Shown piece after piece: positions 18,517 through 27,666 of a stretch of 64,000 nucleotides of DNA. This stretch comes from Brevundimonas vesicularis (GTDB lineage Bacteria; Pseudomonadota; Alphaproteobacteria; Caulobacterales; Caulobacteraceae). The notes under the pieces are model-generated. The model searched no databases and was not told where the DNA came from. It saw only the letters and a list, made by a program, of their open reading frames with translations. The stretch covers positions 310,001 to 374,000 of the forward strand of contig NZ_JACHLJ010000003.1 of assembly GCF_014204545.1 (NCBI RefSeq), given 5' to 3'. The position numbers were made by a program, and so were the translations under genes. The number at the start of each line of letters is the position of its first letter. The stretch's first letter is position 1.

Positions 18517-19005
18517 TTGGCCGACGAACTCGACCCCATCGACGCCCGCATCCTGGATATCCTGCAACAAGACGCCGGGCTGTCGGTCGCAGAGGTCGCC
18601 GATCGCGTCGGACTGTCGGCCTCGCCCTGCTGGCGGCGGATCAAGCGGCTGGAAGACTCCGGCCTGATCACCAAGCGCGTCACCCTGCTGAACGCGCAGC
18701 TGCTGGGCCTGGACTTCGAGGTCTACGCCATCGTCAAACTGATGCTGCCTTCGGCGGACAATCTCAATGTCTTCGAGGCCGCCGTGGCCAAGTGGCCCGA
18801 AGTGGTCCAGTGCGCCACCATCACGGGGCGCGAGGACTATGTGCTGCGCATCATCACCTCGGACATGCACGCCTTCGATCTGTTCCTGCGCGAGAAGCTG
18901 CTGGCCCTTGGCATCGTCTCGGATTGCGAAAGCCACATCGTGACGCGCGGCGTGAAGAATGTGACCGCCCTGCCTCTTGGCATCATTACGCCTCACGTCG
19001 GATAA
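18517..19005 (+). CDS. bkdR: Lrp/AsnC-family transcriptional regulator, probable bkd regulator
   Basis: 162 residues. The N-terminal helix-turn-helix (LDPIDARILDILQQDAG, VAEVADRVGLSASPCWRRI) and the C-terminal RAM effector domain (VVQCATITGREDYVLRI) match the Lrp/AsnC family at normal length. The start is TTG 18517, supported by GGAGA six bases upstream; no closer ATG exists. In Pseudomonas, BkdR is an Lrp-type protein divergent from the bkd operon that activates it in response to branched-chain amino acids. The identical arrangement here supports the same role, but the symbol rests on position and family, not on tested function. Confidence 0.85.
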   Translation: MADELDPIDARILDILQQDAGLSVAEVADRVGLSASPCWRRIKRLEDSGLITKRVTLLNAQLLGLDFEVYAIVKLMLPSADNLNVFEAAVAKWPEVVQCATITGREDYVLRIITSDMHAFDLFLREKLLALGIVSDCESHIVTRGVKNVTALPLGIITPHVG

Positions 19006-19044
19006 CGTCGCTCAGGTGGGCCGATCCGCCTGAGGATGACGACC

Positions 19045-19983
19045 ATGATCGAACTGGTGATCGACGCACGCCGCAAGGACCTGGGCGGGTTCGAGGTCGG
19101 GCGCGTCCTGCCCTTCCATTCGCGCCGAATGGTCGGGCCCTTCATCTTCCTGGACCAGATGGGACCGGCGGAGTTCGCGCCGGGCGCCACGGCCATCGAC
19201 GTGCGCCCCCACCCGCATATCGGCCTGTCGACCCTGACCTATCTGTTCGAGGGCGAAATCATGCACCACGACAATCTCGGCTACGATCAGGCGATCCGGC
19301 CGGGCGAGGTCAACTGGATGACCGCCGGCAAGGGCATCGTCCATTCCGAGCGCACCGATCCGCTGAAGAAGAGCAAGGGCGGGCCGATGCACGGCATGCA
19401 GGCCTGGGTCGCCCTGCCCGACGAGGCCGAAGAGATGGACCCGGCCTTCCATCACCTGGGCGAGGACGCCCAGCCGGCCTACGAGAACGGCGGCCTATTC
19501 GCGCGGTTGGTCGCTGGTGAGGCCTACGGCGCCAAGGCGGCCGTCCCGGTGTCGTCGCCGCTGTTCTATATCCATTGGGAGCTTCAGCCCGGCGTGCGAA
19601 CCGCCCCGCCGTCCGGCAAGGGCGCCGGAGGCATGAGCGAGCGCGCGCTCTATGTGGCCAAGGGCTCCATCGAGGTCGGCGATCGCACCTTCCACGAGGG
19701 CCAGATGATCGTGCTGGAGCCGACGGCCGAGCCGACGGTCAAGGCCCTGACCCAGTCGACCGTCATGGTCCTGGGCGGCGAGCCGGTGGGTGAACGGCTG
19801 ATCTGGTGGAACTTCGTCGCCTCCAGCCAGGCCCGCATCGATCAGGCCAAGGCCGATTGGAAGGCGGGTCGGATGACGCTGCCAAACGCCGACGATCTGG
19901 AATTCATCCCCCTGCCCGACGAACCCGCAAAGGCCCAAGCCGAGCCGGCGCCAGTGACGCCCAAGCCGACCGATCCGGTCTAG
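19045..19983 (+). CDS. Pirin family protein
   Basis: 312-residue bicupin of the pirin family. The N-terminal cupin carries the metal-binding His residues in HPHIGLSTLTYLFEGE and HHDNLG, then GEVNWMTAGKGIVHSER and MHGMQAWVALP. The C-terminal cupin is shorter (ALYVAKGSIEVGD). Some bacterial pirins have quercetinase activity or bind partner enzymes; the role here is open. ATG 19045 is preferred because GAGG lies nine bases before it, while ATG 19036 abuts that site. It lies 39 bases after the Lrp-type gene on the same strand. The last roughly 20 residues are Pro/Ala-rich. Confidence 0.93.
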   Translation: MIELVIDARRKDLGGFEVGRVLPFHSRRMVGPFIFLDQMGPAEFAPGATAIDVRPHPHIGLSTLTYLFEGEIMHHDNLGYDQAIRPGEVNWMTAGKGIVHSERTDPLKKSKGGPMHGMQAWVALPDEAEEMDPAFHHLGEDAQPAYENGGLFARLVAGEAYGAKAAVPVSSPLFYIHWELQPGVRTAPPSGKGAGGMSERALYVAKGSIEVGDRTFHEGQMIVLEPTAEPTVKALTQSTVMVLGGEPVGERLIWWNFVASSQARIDQAKADWKAGRMTLPNADDLEFIPLPDEPAKAQAEPAPVTPKPTDPV

Positions 19984-20023
19984 CGGGCAGGCAGAAGGTG
20001 ACGCGACGAGGTCGGATCGCTAC

Positions 20024-20998
20024 ATGCGGCCTATGAACTTCGATTTCGACGCCCAGGTCACCGCCGCCCTGTTCGACAACACCGGCGCCGTCTTCGCCCT
20101 TGGCGACGGCTCGGTCCGGTTCGAGGACCGGACGCGGGTGGAGGCGCACGACGGCGCCGTGCTGTGCGCCTGCGTTCATCCGTCCGGCGACGGGATCGTC
20201 ACGGGCGGCGATGACGGCAAGGTCGTCTGGACCCGTCGCGACGAAGACCCGGTCGTTCTGGCCACGGCCAAGAACCAGTGGATCGACGCCATCGACGCCT
20301 CGCCGGCCTCGGGCCTGATCGCCTTTTCCTTCGGTCGCACCCTGTCGGTGATCGACCCCAAGGAGGTCGGCTTCCGACGCGACTTCCAGCACGAGCGCAC
20401 CGTCTCCGGCGTCGCCTTTGAGCCCAAGGGCCGGCGCATCGCCACCTCGACCTATGGCGGAGCGGCGCTGTGGTATGCGCGGATCGAAAAGCAGCAGCCC
20501 GTGAAACTGGCCTGGGCCGGATCGCACACCGGCGTCGCCTTCTCGCCCGACGGCGCCTTCGTCGTCACGACGATGCAGGACAATCAGATGCACGGCTGGC
20601 GCATCAAGGACGCCAAGAATCTGCGCATGGGCGGCTATCCGGGCAAGGTGCGGTCGATGGCCTTTTTGGCCAATGGTCAGCTGATGGCGACCTCGGGCGC
20701 GCAGGGCGCGGTCCTGTGGCCTTTCATCGGATCGAACGGGCCGATGGGGCGCGAGGCGACCGAGATCGGCTATGACGACACGACCTTGGTCAATCTGGTC
20801 TCGGCCCGCGCCGATCAGGGCCTGCTGGCCGCCGGCCTGACCGACGGTCGGGTCTGGGTCGCGCATCCGGCGGCCCAGGGTCTGAATTTCGTCAAGGCCG
20901 AGAAGGGGCCGGCCATCGTCGCCTTGTCGCTTAGCCCCGCCGTCGACAAGGTGGCCTGGGCCGACGAAGACGGTGCCGCCGGGGTGTTGATCCTCTGA
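20024..20998 (+). CDS. WD40-repeat-type beta-propeller protein
   Basis: 324 residues with recurrent WD40-like blades: VEAHDGAVLCACVHPSGDGI, DAIDASPASGLIAFSFG, SGVAFEPKGRRIATSTYGGA, HTGVAFSPDGAFVVTTMQDN and GKVRSMAFLANGQLMATSG. No signal peptide or catalytic motif is visible, so it is probably a cytoplasmic protein-interaction scaffold. ATG 20024 or 20033 could be the start; neither has a strong ribosome site. Its stop overlaps the mtgA start (TGATG), so the two are translationally coupled. A related gene is common in Caulobacterales, without known function. Confidence 0.85.
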   Translation: MRPMNFDFDAQVTAALFDNTGAVFALGDGSVRFEDRTRVEAHDGAVLCACVHPSGDGIVTGGDDGKVVWTRRDEDPVVLATAKNQWIDAIDASPASGLIAFSFGRTLSVIDPKEVGFRRDFQHERTVSGVAFEPKGRRIATSTYGGAALWYARIEKQQPVKLAWAGSHTGVAFSPDGAFVVTTMQDNQMHGWRIKDAKNLRMGGYPGKVRSMAFLANGQLMATSGAQGAVLWPFIGSNGPMGREATEIGYDDTTLVNLVSARADQGLLAAGLTDGRVWVAHPAAQGLNFVKAEKGPAIVALSLSPAVDKVAWADEDGAAGVLIL

Positions 20999-21690
20999 TG
21001 GCGACGGGCCGCAAGAACTGGCGTCGCGTGGTGCTGACCGCGCTTTTGATCCTGGCCCTGATCCCGGTCGCGGGCGTGCTGATCGTCGCCATCGTCCCGC
21101 CGCCGCCCACCATACTGATGCTGCGCCAACTCGCGAGGGGCGACGGCATGGACTATCAGTGGCGCGGTCTGAACCAGATCTCGCCCAATCTGGTCAATGC
21201 GGCCATCGCCGCCGAGGACGCCCGGTTCTGCAGCCACCATGGCTTCGACATGGAGGCGATCCAGAAGGCCCTGGACCACAACGCCGAAGGCGGGCGTCTG
21301 CGCGGTGGATCGACCATCAGCCAGCAGACGGCCAAGAACGTCTTCCTCTGGCCCGGCCGCGACTGGATCCGAAAAGGTCTGGAAGCGGGCTACACCGTCC
21401 TGATCGAGGCCGTGTGGTCCAAGCGCCGGATCATGGAGGTCTATCTGAACGTGGTGGAATGGGCGCCCGGCGTCTATGGCGCCCAGGCCGCGTCGCGCCA
21501 CTGGTTCGGCAAGGACGCCCGCGACCTGAGCCCGCGTGAGGCGGCGCGTCTGGCCGCCATCCTGCCGGCCCCGCGCCGTTACGAAGCCGCCGCGCCCGGC
21601 CCCTATGTGCGTCGGCGCGCTGCGCGCGTTCAGGCGGCCATGGGCACGGTGCGCAACGAGGGTCTGAACACCTGCATCGTCGGCCGCTGA
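20998..21690 (+). CDS. mtgA: Monofunctional biosynthetic peptidoglycan transglycosylase
   Basis: 230-residue GT51 glycosyltransferase that polymerises lipid II into glycan strands on the periplasmic face. One N-terminal membrane helix (VVLTALLILALIPVAGVLIV) anchors it. The catalytic Glu73 is in AAEDARFCSHHGFD, and the second motif is GGSTISQQTAKNVFLWPGR. Further motifs are RIMEVYLNVVEWAPGVYGAQ and LAAILPAPRRY. There is no transpeptidase domain, and the length is normal for MtgA. It overlaps the WD40-type gene by one base. Confidence 0.95.
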   Translation: MATGRKNWRRVVLTALLILALIPVAGVLIVAIVPPPPTILMLRQLARGDGMDYQWRGLNQISPNLVNAAIAAEDARFCSHHGFDMEAIQKALDHNAEGGRLRGGSTISQQTAKNVFLWPGRDWIRKGLEAGYTVLIEAVWSKRRIMEVYLNVVEWAPGVYGAQAASRHWFGKDARDLSPREAARLAAILPAPRRYEAAAPGPYVRRRAARVQAAMGTVRNEGLNTCIVGR

Positions 21691-21754
21691 ACCGTCACGC
21701 TTGACGGGCGACCGGGCCTGTCCTCTCCTGCCCGCGCTGTTCAGGAGATCCATC

Positions 21755-23650
21755 ATGAAGCGTCAGATGATGACCGCCGTCGCGGTCTGCGCCCTCGCCT
21801 TCGCCGCCGGCTGCGCCAGCACCAGCGAACCCGCCGCCGGCGCGCCAGGCGTCGAACAAACGGCCTCGACCACGCCCGCACCCGCCGTCAGCGGCATGCG
21901 CGCCGACTATCCGATCACCGCCGAGGGCGCGACCGCCTTCATCGCCGACGCCGAAACCAAATGGGCCGAGGTCAGCGAATATGTCGCCCGCATCCAGTGG
22001 GCGCGCGCCACCAACATCACCTTCGACACGATGTGGCTGGAGTCCAAGGCCAACGCCGAAGCGACCGAGCTTCAGGTCCAGCTGGCCAATCAGGCGGCCA
22101 AGTTCAACGACGTCCAGGTCGATCCGGTCGTACGCCGCAAGCTGAACCTGCTGCGGCTCAGCCTGGTCCTGCCCGCCCCCAACCGTCCCGGCGCAGCCGA
22201 GGAGTTGGCCCAGATCACCACGCGGCTGGACTCGACCTATTCAACCGGAAAGTTCGACTTCAAGGGCAAGCCGATCACGCTGGACGAGGCCTCGCTGATC
22301 CTGGCCGACAGCCGCGATCCCGCCGAGACCAAGGCGCTGTATGAAGGCTGGCGCACCATCTCGCCGGTCATGCGCGACGACTACGCCCGCATGGTCGAGA
22401 TCGCCAATGAAGGCTCGCGCGAACTGGGTTTCGCCGACACCGGCGCCCTGTGGCGGTCAGGCTACGACATGCCCGCCGACGACTTCGCCGCCGAGACCGA
22501 CCGGCTGTGGGCCCAGGTGAAGCCCTTCTACGAGAATCTGCACTGCTATGTGCGCGCCCGGCTGAACGCCAAATACGGCGATGCGGTCCAGCCTGATCAC
22601 GGCCCGATCCGCGCCGATCTCTTGGGCAATATGTGGTCGCAGCAGTGGGGCAATATCTATGACGTGGTCGCCTCGTCCAGCGGCGGCGCCTCCAGCTATG
22701 ATCTCACCGAACTGCTGAAGGCCGCCGATTACGACGCGACGAAAATGGTCAAGACGGGCGAGGGCTTCTACGTCTCGCTGGGCCTTGATCCGCTGCCTCA
22801 GACCTTCTGGGAACGAAGTCAGATCACCCGCCCCCGCGACCGGGAAGTCGTCTGTCACGCCTCGGCCTGGGACCTGGACAATGCCGACGACATTCGCATC
22901 AAGATGTGCACCAACGTCAACGGCGACGACTTCTACACCGTCCACCACGAGCTGGGTCACAACTACTATCAGCGCGCCTACAAGAACCAACCGATGCTGT
23001 TCCGGAACGGCGCCAACGACGGCTTCCACGAGGCCATCGGCGACTTCGTCGGCCTTTCGGCCCTAACCCCCACCTATCTGAACCAGATCGGCCTGCTTAA
23101 GACCACGCCGGGCGCAGAGGAGGACATTCCCTTCCTGCTCAAGATGGCCTTGGACAAGATCGCCTTCCTGCCGTTCGGCCTGATGGTCGACCGCTGGCGC
23201 TGGGACGTCTTCTCGGGCGAGACGGCGCCGGCCGCCTACAACACAGCCTGGACCGCCGACATGCTGCAGTACCAGGGTCTGGTGCCACCGAGCCCGCGTC
23301 CGGCCAACGCCTTCGATCCGGGCGCCAAATACCATGTGCCCGGCAACACGCCCTATACCCGCTACTTCCTGGCGGCGATCTATCAGTTCCAGTTCCAGCG
23401 CGCGGCCTGCAAACAGGCCGGTTGGACCGGGCCGCTGCATCGTTGCTCCGTCTATGGCAACAAGGAGGTCGGCGCCCGCTTCAACGCCATGCTGCAGATG
23501 GGCCAGTCGCGGCCGTGGCAGGAGGCGATGAAGGCCTTCACCGGCGACGACGGCAACGACGCCTCGGCCATCGCCGACTATTTCGCCCCATTGAACGTTT
23601 GGCTCCAGGAACAGAACCGGGGTCACCAGTGCGGATGGAGCGCCGCCTGA
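21755..23650 (+). CDS. M2-family (ACE-like) peptidyl-dipeptidase lipoprotein
   Basis: 631-residue zinc metallopeptidase of family M2, related to angiotensin-converting enzyme, which removes C-terminal dipeptides. The zinc motif is VHHELGHNYYQRAY, and the third ligand lies in GFHEAIGDF. Other family stretches are CHASAWDL, MCTNVNGDDFYTVHHELGH and FLPFGLMVDRWRWDVF. The N-terminus MKRQMMTAVAVCALAFAAGC is a lipoprotein signal. ATG 21755 has AGGAG eight bases upstream; an earlier in-frame start at 21701 would mask the signal. A strong hairpin follows the stop. Substrates are unknown; a peptide-scavenging role fits the many peptidases nearby. Confidence 0.93.
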   Translation: MKRQMMTAVAVCALAFAAGCASTSEPAAGAPGVEQTASTTPAPAVSGMRADYPITAEGATAFIADAETKWAEVSEYVARIQWARATNITFDTMWLESKANAEATELQVQLANQAAKFNDVQVDPVVRRKLNLLRLSLVLPAPNRPGAAEELAQITTRLDSTYSTGKFDFKGKPITLDEASLILADSRDPAETKALYEGWRTISPVMRDDYARMVEIANEGSRELGFADTGALWRSGYDMPADDFAAETDRLWAQVKPFYENLHCYVRARLNAKYGDAVQPDHGPIRADLLGNMWSQQWGNIYDVVASSSGGASSYDLTELLKAADYDATKMVKTGEGFYVSLGLDPLPQTFWERSQITRPRDREVVCHASAWDLDNADDIRIKMCTNVNGDDFYTVHHELGHNYYQRAYKNQPMLFRNGANDGFHEAIGDFVGLSALTPTYLNQIGLLKTTPGAEEDIPFLLKMALDKIAFLPFGLMVDRWRWDVFSGETAPAAYNTAWTADMLQYQGLVPPSPRPANAFDPGAKYHVPGNTPYTRYFLAAIYQFQFQRAACKQAGWTGPLHRCSVYGNKEVGARFNAMLQMGQSRPWQEAMKAFTGDDGNDASAIADYFAPLNVWLQEQNRGHQCGWSAA

Positions 23651-23690
23651 TTACGCGGCGGCGTTAACCGTCCCCTTCACAATTCCCTTA

Positions 23691-23726
23691 ACCGCCCGAT
23701 GGCAAACTGAGCGCTAATCGGGCGGT
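23691..23726 (+). terminator. Stem-loop after the M2 peptidase gene
   Basis: ACCGCCCGAT (23691-23700) and ATCGGGCGGT (23717-23726) form a perfect 10-base-pair stem with a 16-base loop. It lies 40 bases after the M2 stop and 14 bases before the tadG start. No good T tract follows, so it may be a terminator aided by other factors or a structure in the tadG leader. Confidence 0.5.
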
Positions 23727-23740
23727 CCGCGTCCTTTGGG

Positions 23741-25663
23741 ATGGGCATGGTGAAGGTTTCCAATCGGATCGGCAGAGCGGTGAAGGCTCTGCGCATGTTC
23801 ACGTCGCGCCTCTCGTCGGATCGCGGCGGCAATGTCGTGATGATCTTCGCCCTGGTGATGCCGGCGCTGATGATGCTGACCCTGGGCGGCATCGACATCA
23901 ACCGCGTGACGACGGCCAAGGCGCGCGTGCAGGACGCGCTGGACGCCGCCGCCCTGGCTGCGGCGCGCTCGTCCTATACTGATCCGAAAGACCTGAAGAC
24001 CGTCGCCCTGGTGGCGCTGAGAGCCAATCTGCGCAACGCCTCTGTGGAGCCGTTCGCCGACGACGCCGTCAAGATCGAGCTGACGAAAGACCAGATCGTC
24101 ATCGCCGACATCCAGGTCCAGGTGAAGACGCTGATCGCCAATGTGGTCCTGCCGCCCTATGGCAAGATCCTCGACGACACTTTGCCCGTCAGCGTCCACT
24201 CCGAGGTGAACCGATCGTCCAAGGACATCGAGGTCTCGCTGGTGCTGGACATCACCGGCTCCATGGCCAGCAATAACCGGATCGGCGATCTGAAGAACGC
24301 CGCGAACCAGCTGATCAAACTGGTCGTTCAGCCGGCCGCAAAACAGACGCCCTACTATTCACGCATGGCGATCGTGCCCTATTCGATCGGCGTGAACCTG
24401 GGCGCTCGCGCCGACGCCGCGCGCGGCGCTTCGATCGGCTCGACCAGCATCACCGGCGCCGCATGGGCGGCGGCGGCGGCCAAGTCGATCTCCGGCATCA
24501 CGCGCGCTTCGCCGGGGGTCGTGACCGCCAACGGCCACGGGCTGTCGACCGATGACTACGTCTGGATCAGCGGCGTCAGCGGCATGACTCAGATCAACAA
24601 CCGCGCCTACAAGGTCGTGCGGATCGACGCCAATCGGGTGTCTCTACAATATCAATCGGGCGCGAACTGGTACGCGCTGAACACCACCAGCGGTAACGGC
24701 TACAGCAGCTACAGCTCGGGCGGTCAGATCCGTAAATGCATGCGCTCCGACTGCTTCGTCACTGTTACGTCCACCGACCATGGCTTGTCCGCGGACGAGG
24801 GCGTTCAGATCACCGGCGTGACCGGCATGACCGCGCTGAACAACAATAGCGGCCTTTTCGAAGTCTATGAGCGCACATCCAAGGACGCCTTCGTCGTGCC
24901 GGTCGGGGGCGCGGCCTACGCCGACTATTCCAACGGCGGCGCCGTTCAATGCGGCCGTGACGGATGCGCCAAACGCGTCTTCCGCGATCCGCAGTACAAT
25001 CGTCTGAACGTGTTCGACAACACCACCTGCGTCAGTGAGCGGACAGGTTCCTCAGCCTATACCGACACGGCCCCCGGTTCCGCCTACGTCGGCCGAAACT
25101 ACGCGTCTCCACGCAATCCCTGTCCAGCGGCGACGATCCAGCCCCTGACGTCCAACATTGACACTCTGACCAACCTTGTGAACGGTCTGTCGGTCACGGG
25201 ATCGACCGCCGGTCAGATCGGCCTCGCCTGGGGGTGGTACACGGTATCCAACCAGTTCAATGCGCTGTGGACATCGAATACGGCCGCCGCCTATGCGCCG
25301 ACCAAGGTGCTGAAGGCTGTCATTCTGATGACCGACGGTGAGTTCAACACCCCTTATTGCGGCGGCGTGATCGCTCGAAACGCCGGGTCTGGGTCAGGCA
25401 GTCTCTACGATAAGATCGCCTGCGACGCGACGAACGGCGACCCGTTCGATCAGGCCGCAAAGCTCTGCACCGGCATGAAGAACAAGAACGTGATCGTTTA
25501 CACGGTCGGCTTCTCAATCACCCCAGGCAGCGACGCGGCCAAGATTCTGAGCAGTTGCGCCACCGACAAGGACAAGGCCTTCCTGCCGCAGTCGGGCGCG
25601 GACCTGTCCAACGACTTCCAAGCCATCGGACGCGACATCACCCGACTACGGATTTCCCGCTAA
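23741..25663 (+). CDS. TadG-type pilus assembly protein with VWA domain and FCCH-like insert
   Basis: 640 residues. An N-terminal TadE/TadG-like segment (DRGGNVVMIFALVMPALMML) anchors the protein and is followed by the usual helix (AKARVQDALDAAALAAARSS). The VWA domain begins at SLVLDITGSM, whose DxTGS (residues 170-174) is an intact MIDAS. It resumes near GQIGLAWGWYTVS and VILMTDGEFN. Between them lie two related beta repeats, residues about 253-333 and 338-404 (ANGHGLSTDDYVWISGVSGM and TDHGLSADEGVQITGVTGM). They resemble FCCH-like repeats seen in phage virion proteins. Several starts are possible (23741, 23747, 23798). The remaining tad genes are not in this window. Confidence 0.85.
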   Translation: MGMVKVSNRIGRAVKALRMFTSRLSSDRGGNVVMIFALVMPALMMLTLGGIDINRVTTAKARVQDALDAAALAAARSSYTDPKDLKTVALVALRANLRNASVEPFADDAVKIELTKDQIVIADIQVQVKTLIANVVLPPYGKILDDTLPVSVHSEVNRSSKDIEVSLVLDITGSMASNNRIGDLKNAANQLIKLVVQPAAKQTPYYSRMAIVPYSIGVNLGARADAARGASIGSTSITGAAWAAAAAKSISGITRASPGVVTANGHGLSTDDYVWISGVSGMTQINNRAYKVVRIDANRVSLQYQSGANWYALNTTSGNGYSSYSSGGQIRKCMRSDCFVTVTSTDHGLSADEGVQITGVTGMTALNNNSGLFEVYERTSKDAFVVPVGGAAYADYSNGGAVQCGRDGCAKRVFRDPQYNRLNVFDNTTCVSERTGSSAYTDTAPGSAYVGRNYASPRNPCPAATIQPLTSNIDTLTNLVNGLSVTGSTAGQIGLAWGWYTVSNQFNALWTSNTAAAYAPTKVLKAVILMTDGEFNTPYCGGVIARNAGSGSGSLYDKIACDATNGDPFDQAAKLCTGMKNKNVIVYTVGFSITPGSDAAKILSSCATDKDKAFLPQSGADLSNDFQAIGRDITRLRISR

Positions 25664-25667
25664 CGGC

Positions 25668-26633
25668 CTAGAGCAGGCGGATTTCGCGCAGGCGTTCACT
25701 CAGATAATCCTCGGCCAGGATGGTCTTGCCCGCGTAGCGATCAGGGTTATCCGGCGTGATGGCGCTGGGCAGGGTCTCGATCGGGAAGTCCGGGTTGAAG
25801 TGCAGGAAGAAGGGCGTCGAATAGCGAGCGAAGCCGCGACGCTCGGGCGCCGGATTGACCACGCGGTGGGTCGTTGACGGCAGGACATGGTTGGTCAGCC
25901 GCTGCAGCATGTCGCCGATATTAACGACCAGGGCGCCGGGCGGCGGCGCGATGTCAAGCCAGCTGCCGTCCTTGTCCTTCAGCTGAAGACCGGCTTCCTC
26001 GGCGCCGAGCAACAGGGTGATGACATTGATGTCCTCATGCGCCCCGGCGCGCACGCCCGGCGCATCGGCCGGAACCGGCGGATAGTGCAGCATGCGCAGG
26101 ACGCTGTTGCCCATCTCCACCTTGTCGGCGAAGAAGTCGTCGCCCAGCTCCAGATAGCGGGCGATGGCGCGCAGGATCTTGGCGCCCAGCGCATCCAGGT
26201 CCTCGAACATGCCATACAGGTGCTGGCGGAAGCCATCGACCTCGGTCGGCCAGACGTTGTCGCGCATATAGCGGCGATAGGGATGGCCTTCGGGCAGTTC
26301 ACGACCGACGTGCCAGAACTCTTTCAGATCCACCGTCTTGGCGTCCTTGGCCGCCTCGACTCCGAAGGGGGTAAGGCCGCGCGCGCCGCCCGTACCGGGG
26401 TGATGGTATTGGCGCTTGACCTCTTCCGGCAGAGCAAAGAAGGCCTTGGCGTCGTCGATGGCCGCGGTGATGCGCGCCTCGTCCAGACCATGGTCGGCGA
26501 CCACTGCGAAGCCATAGCGGGAAAAGGACGCGCCCAATGCGTCGCTGAACGCCTGAAAATCGGCGTCGTACTGCGTCATCGAAACCGGCTGAATGGCGCG
26601 GTCGGTCGTGTTGTCCGTCTGGGTCACGCTCAC
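25668..26633 (-). CDS. Isopenicillin-N-synthase-like 2OG-Fe(II) oxygenase
   Basis: 321-residue member of the 2-oxoglutarate/Fe(II) dioxygenase superfamily with the DIOX_N domain (RYGFAVVADHGLDEARI) and the C-terminal jelly roll. The iron ligands are His and Asp in AHEDINVITLLLG and a distal His in STTHRVVNP; Arg in RYSTPFFLHFN fits the co-substrate site. The start GTG 26633 has GAGGA seven bases upstream; the reading frame stays open to 26717 without a better start. Bacterial members often have unknown substrates, and there is no biosynthetic cluster nearby to suggest an antibiotic role. It converges on tadG with four bases between stops. Confidence 0.9.
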   Translation of the reverse strand: MSVTQTDNTTDRAIQPVSMTQYDADFQAFSDALGASFSRYGFAVVADHGLDEARITAAIDDAKAFFALPEEVKRQYHHPGTGGARGLTPFGVEAAKDAKTVDLKEFWHVGRELPEGHPYRRYMRDNVWPTEVDGFRQHLYGMFEDLDALGAKILRAIARYLELGDDFFADKVEMGNSVLRMLHYPPVPADAPGVRAGAHEDINVITLLLGAEEAGLQLKDKDGSWLDIAPPPGALVVNIGDMLQRLTNHVLPSTTHRVVNPAPERRGFARYSTPFFLHFNPDFPIETLPSAITPDNPDRYAGKTILAEDYLSERLREIRLL

Positions 26634-26803
26634 GGCGTCGTCCTCGTTCTGGGGATGTGCGGCGGTCCCCATACGCCTAATCAGCGGGCTTGTCAGGGCC
26701 ATGGCGAGTGCGGACATGGCAGGTGTTCATGAACGGTACAGTTTGGAACCTCCACAGTAAGCGCACGTTTCCGCGCCAGATCGCTAAGAAAAAGGACCAT
26801 TCC

Positions 26804-27478
26804 ATGCGCGCCAAGTTCATCGTCGCCAGCGTTTCCATCGCCGCCATGCTGGGGACCGCCGCCTGCACCACCACTGACCCCTATCGTTCGGGTCCGGTCC
26901 GTAACAACACCGGGACCGGCGCCATCGCCGGTGCTCTGGGTGGCGCGGTTCTCGGTTATCTGACCAACACCTCGAACGGCGAACAGGGCCGCAAGAACGC
27001 TCTGATCGGCGCCGGCATCGGCGCGCTGGGCGGCGCGGCCGTCGGCCAATATATGGATCGTCAGCAACGCGCGATGGAGGCTGAACTGTCCGGCTCCGGC
27101 GTCGGTGTGGCGCGCCAAGGCGACCTGCTCGTGTTGCGGATGCCGTCGGACGTGACCTTCGCCACGAACCAGTCGTCCATCGATCCGCGCTTCCTGCCAG
27201 TGCTGGACGACGTTGCTCGCGTTTTGCAGCAGTACGACCAGTCGACCGTGGACGTGATCGGTCACACCGACTCGTCGGGCGGCGACGCGATCAATCAGCC
27301 TCTGTCGGAGCGCCGCGCCAGCAGCGTCGCCTCTGAACTGGTTCGCCGTGGCGTTCTGGCCCAACGCCTCTATGTCGCCGGCAACAGCTCACGCAACCCG
27401 GTGGCCTCGAACGCCACCGCCGAGGGCAAGGCACAGAACCGCCGGGTCGAAATCCTGATCCGTCCGTTCACCGGCTGA
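26804..27478 (+). CDS. OmpA-domain outer-membrane lipoprotein (YiaD/Pal-like)
   Basis: 224 residues. The lipoprotein signal MRAKFIVASVSIAAMLGTAAC is followed by a Gly-rich, glycine-zipper-like segment (GTGAIAGALGGAVLGYL, GAGIGALGGAAVGQYM). The C-terminal OmpA domain contains VDVIGHTDSSGGDAINQPLS, LSERRASSV and AQNRRVEILIRP, which bind peptidoglycan. ATG 26804 is preceded by AAAGGA. The architecture matches YiaD-like proteins that tether the outer membrane to the wall. It is divergent from the oxygenase gene and followed by a terminator hairpin. Confidence 0.94.
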   Translation: MRAKFIVASVSIAAMLGTAACTTTDPYRSGPVRNNTGTGAIAGALGGAVLGYLTNTSNGEQGRKNALIGAGIGALGGAAVGQYMDRQQRAMEAELSGSGVGVARQGDLLVLRMPSDVTFATNQSSIDPRFLPVLDDVARVLQQYDQSTVDVIGHTDSSGGDAINQPLSERRASSVASELVRRGVLAQRLYVAGNSSRNPVASNATAEGKAQNRRVEILIRPFTG

Positions 27479-27502
27479 TCGGCGTCAAAATCAGAATGTA
27501 TG

Positions 27503-27533
27503 AGGGCGGCGTCGCGAGGCGTCGCCCTTTTCT
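27503..27533 (+). terminator. Rho-independent terminator after the OmpA-domain lipoprotein gene
   Basis: AGGGCG (27503-27508) pairs with CGCCCT (27523-27528), with further GC pairing inside, and is followed by TTTCT. It lies 25 bases after the stop. Confidence 0.65.
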
Positions 27534-27576
27534 CTGCGTGGACGCATCACGCACAAGGTGAGACGGCGCGAAGAAA

Positions 27577-27604
27577 AACGCCGCCTCCTTTCGGAAGCGG
27601 CGTT
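27577..27604 (-). terminator. Terminator for the barrel OmpA gene, possibly bidirectional
   Basis: AACGCCGC (27577-27584) and GCGGCGTT (27597-27604) form a perfect stem. On the minus strand it is followed by TTTCTTC, a T-rich tail. It lies 62 bases after the stop of the minus-strand OmpA-family gene and could also back up the plus-strand terminator. Confidence 0.7.
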
Positions 27605-27666
27605 CTGTCTTTCGACGACGTCTAAGCTCGAAGCCGACCTGGACGAACCGGTCGGCTCCGAAAGTC

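Noticed and set aside
24491..24976. TadG insert considered as evidence of a prophage
   Set aside because: The FCCH-like repeats lie within an intact TadG-VWA frame, with no phage genes nearby.
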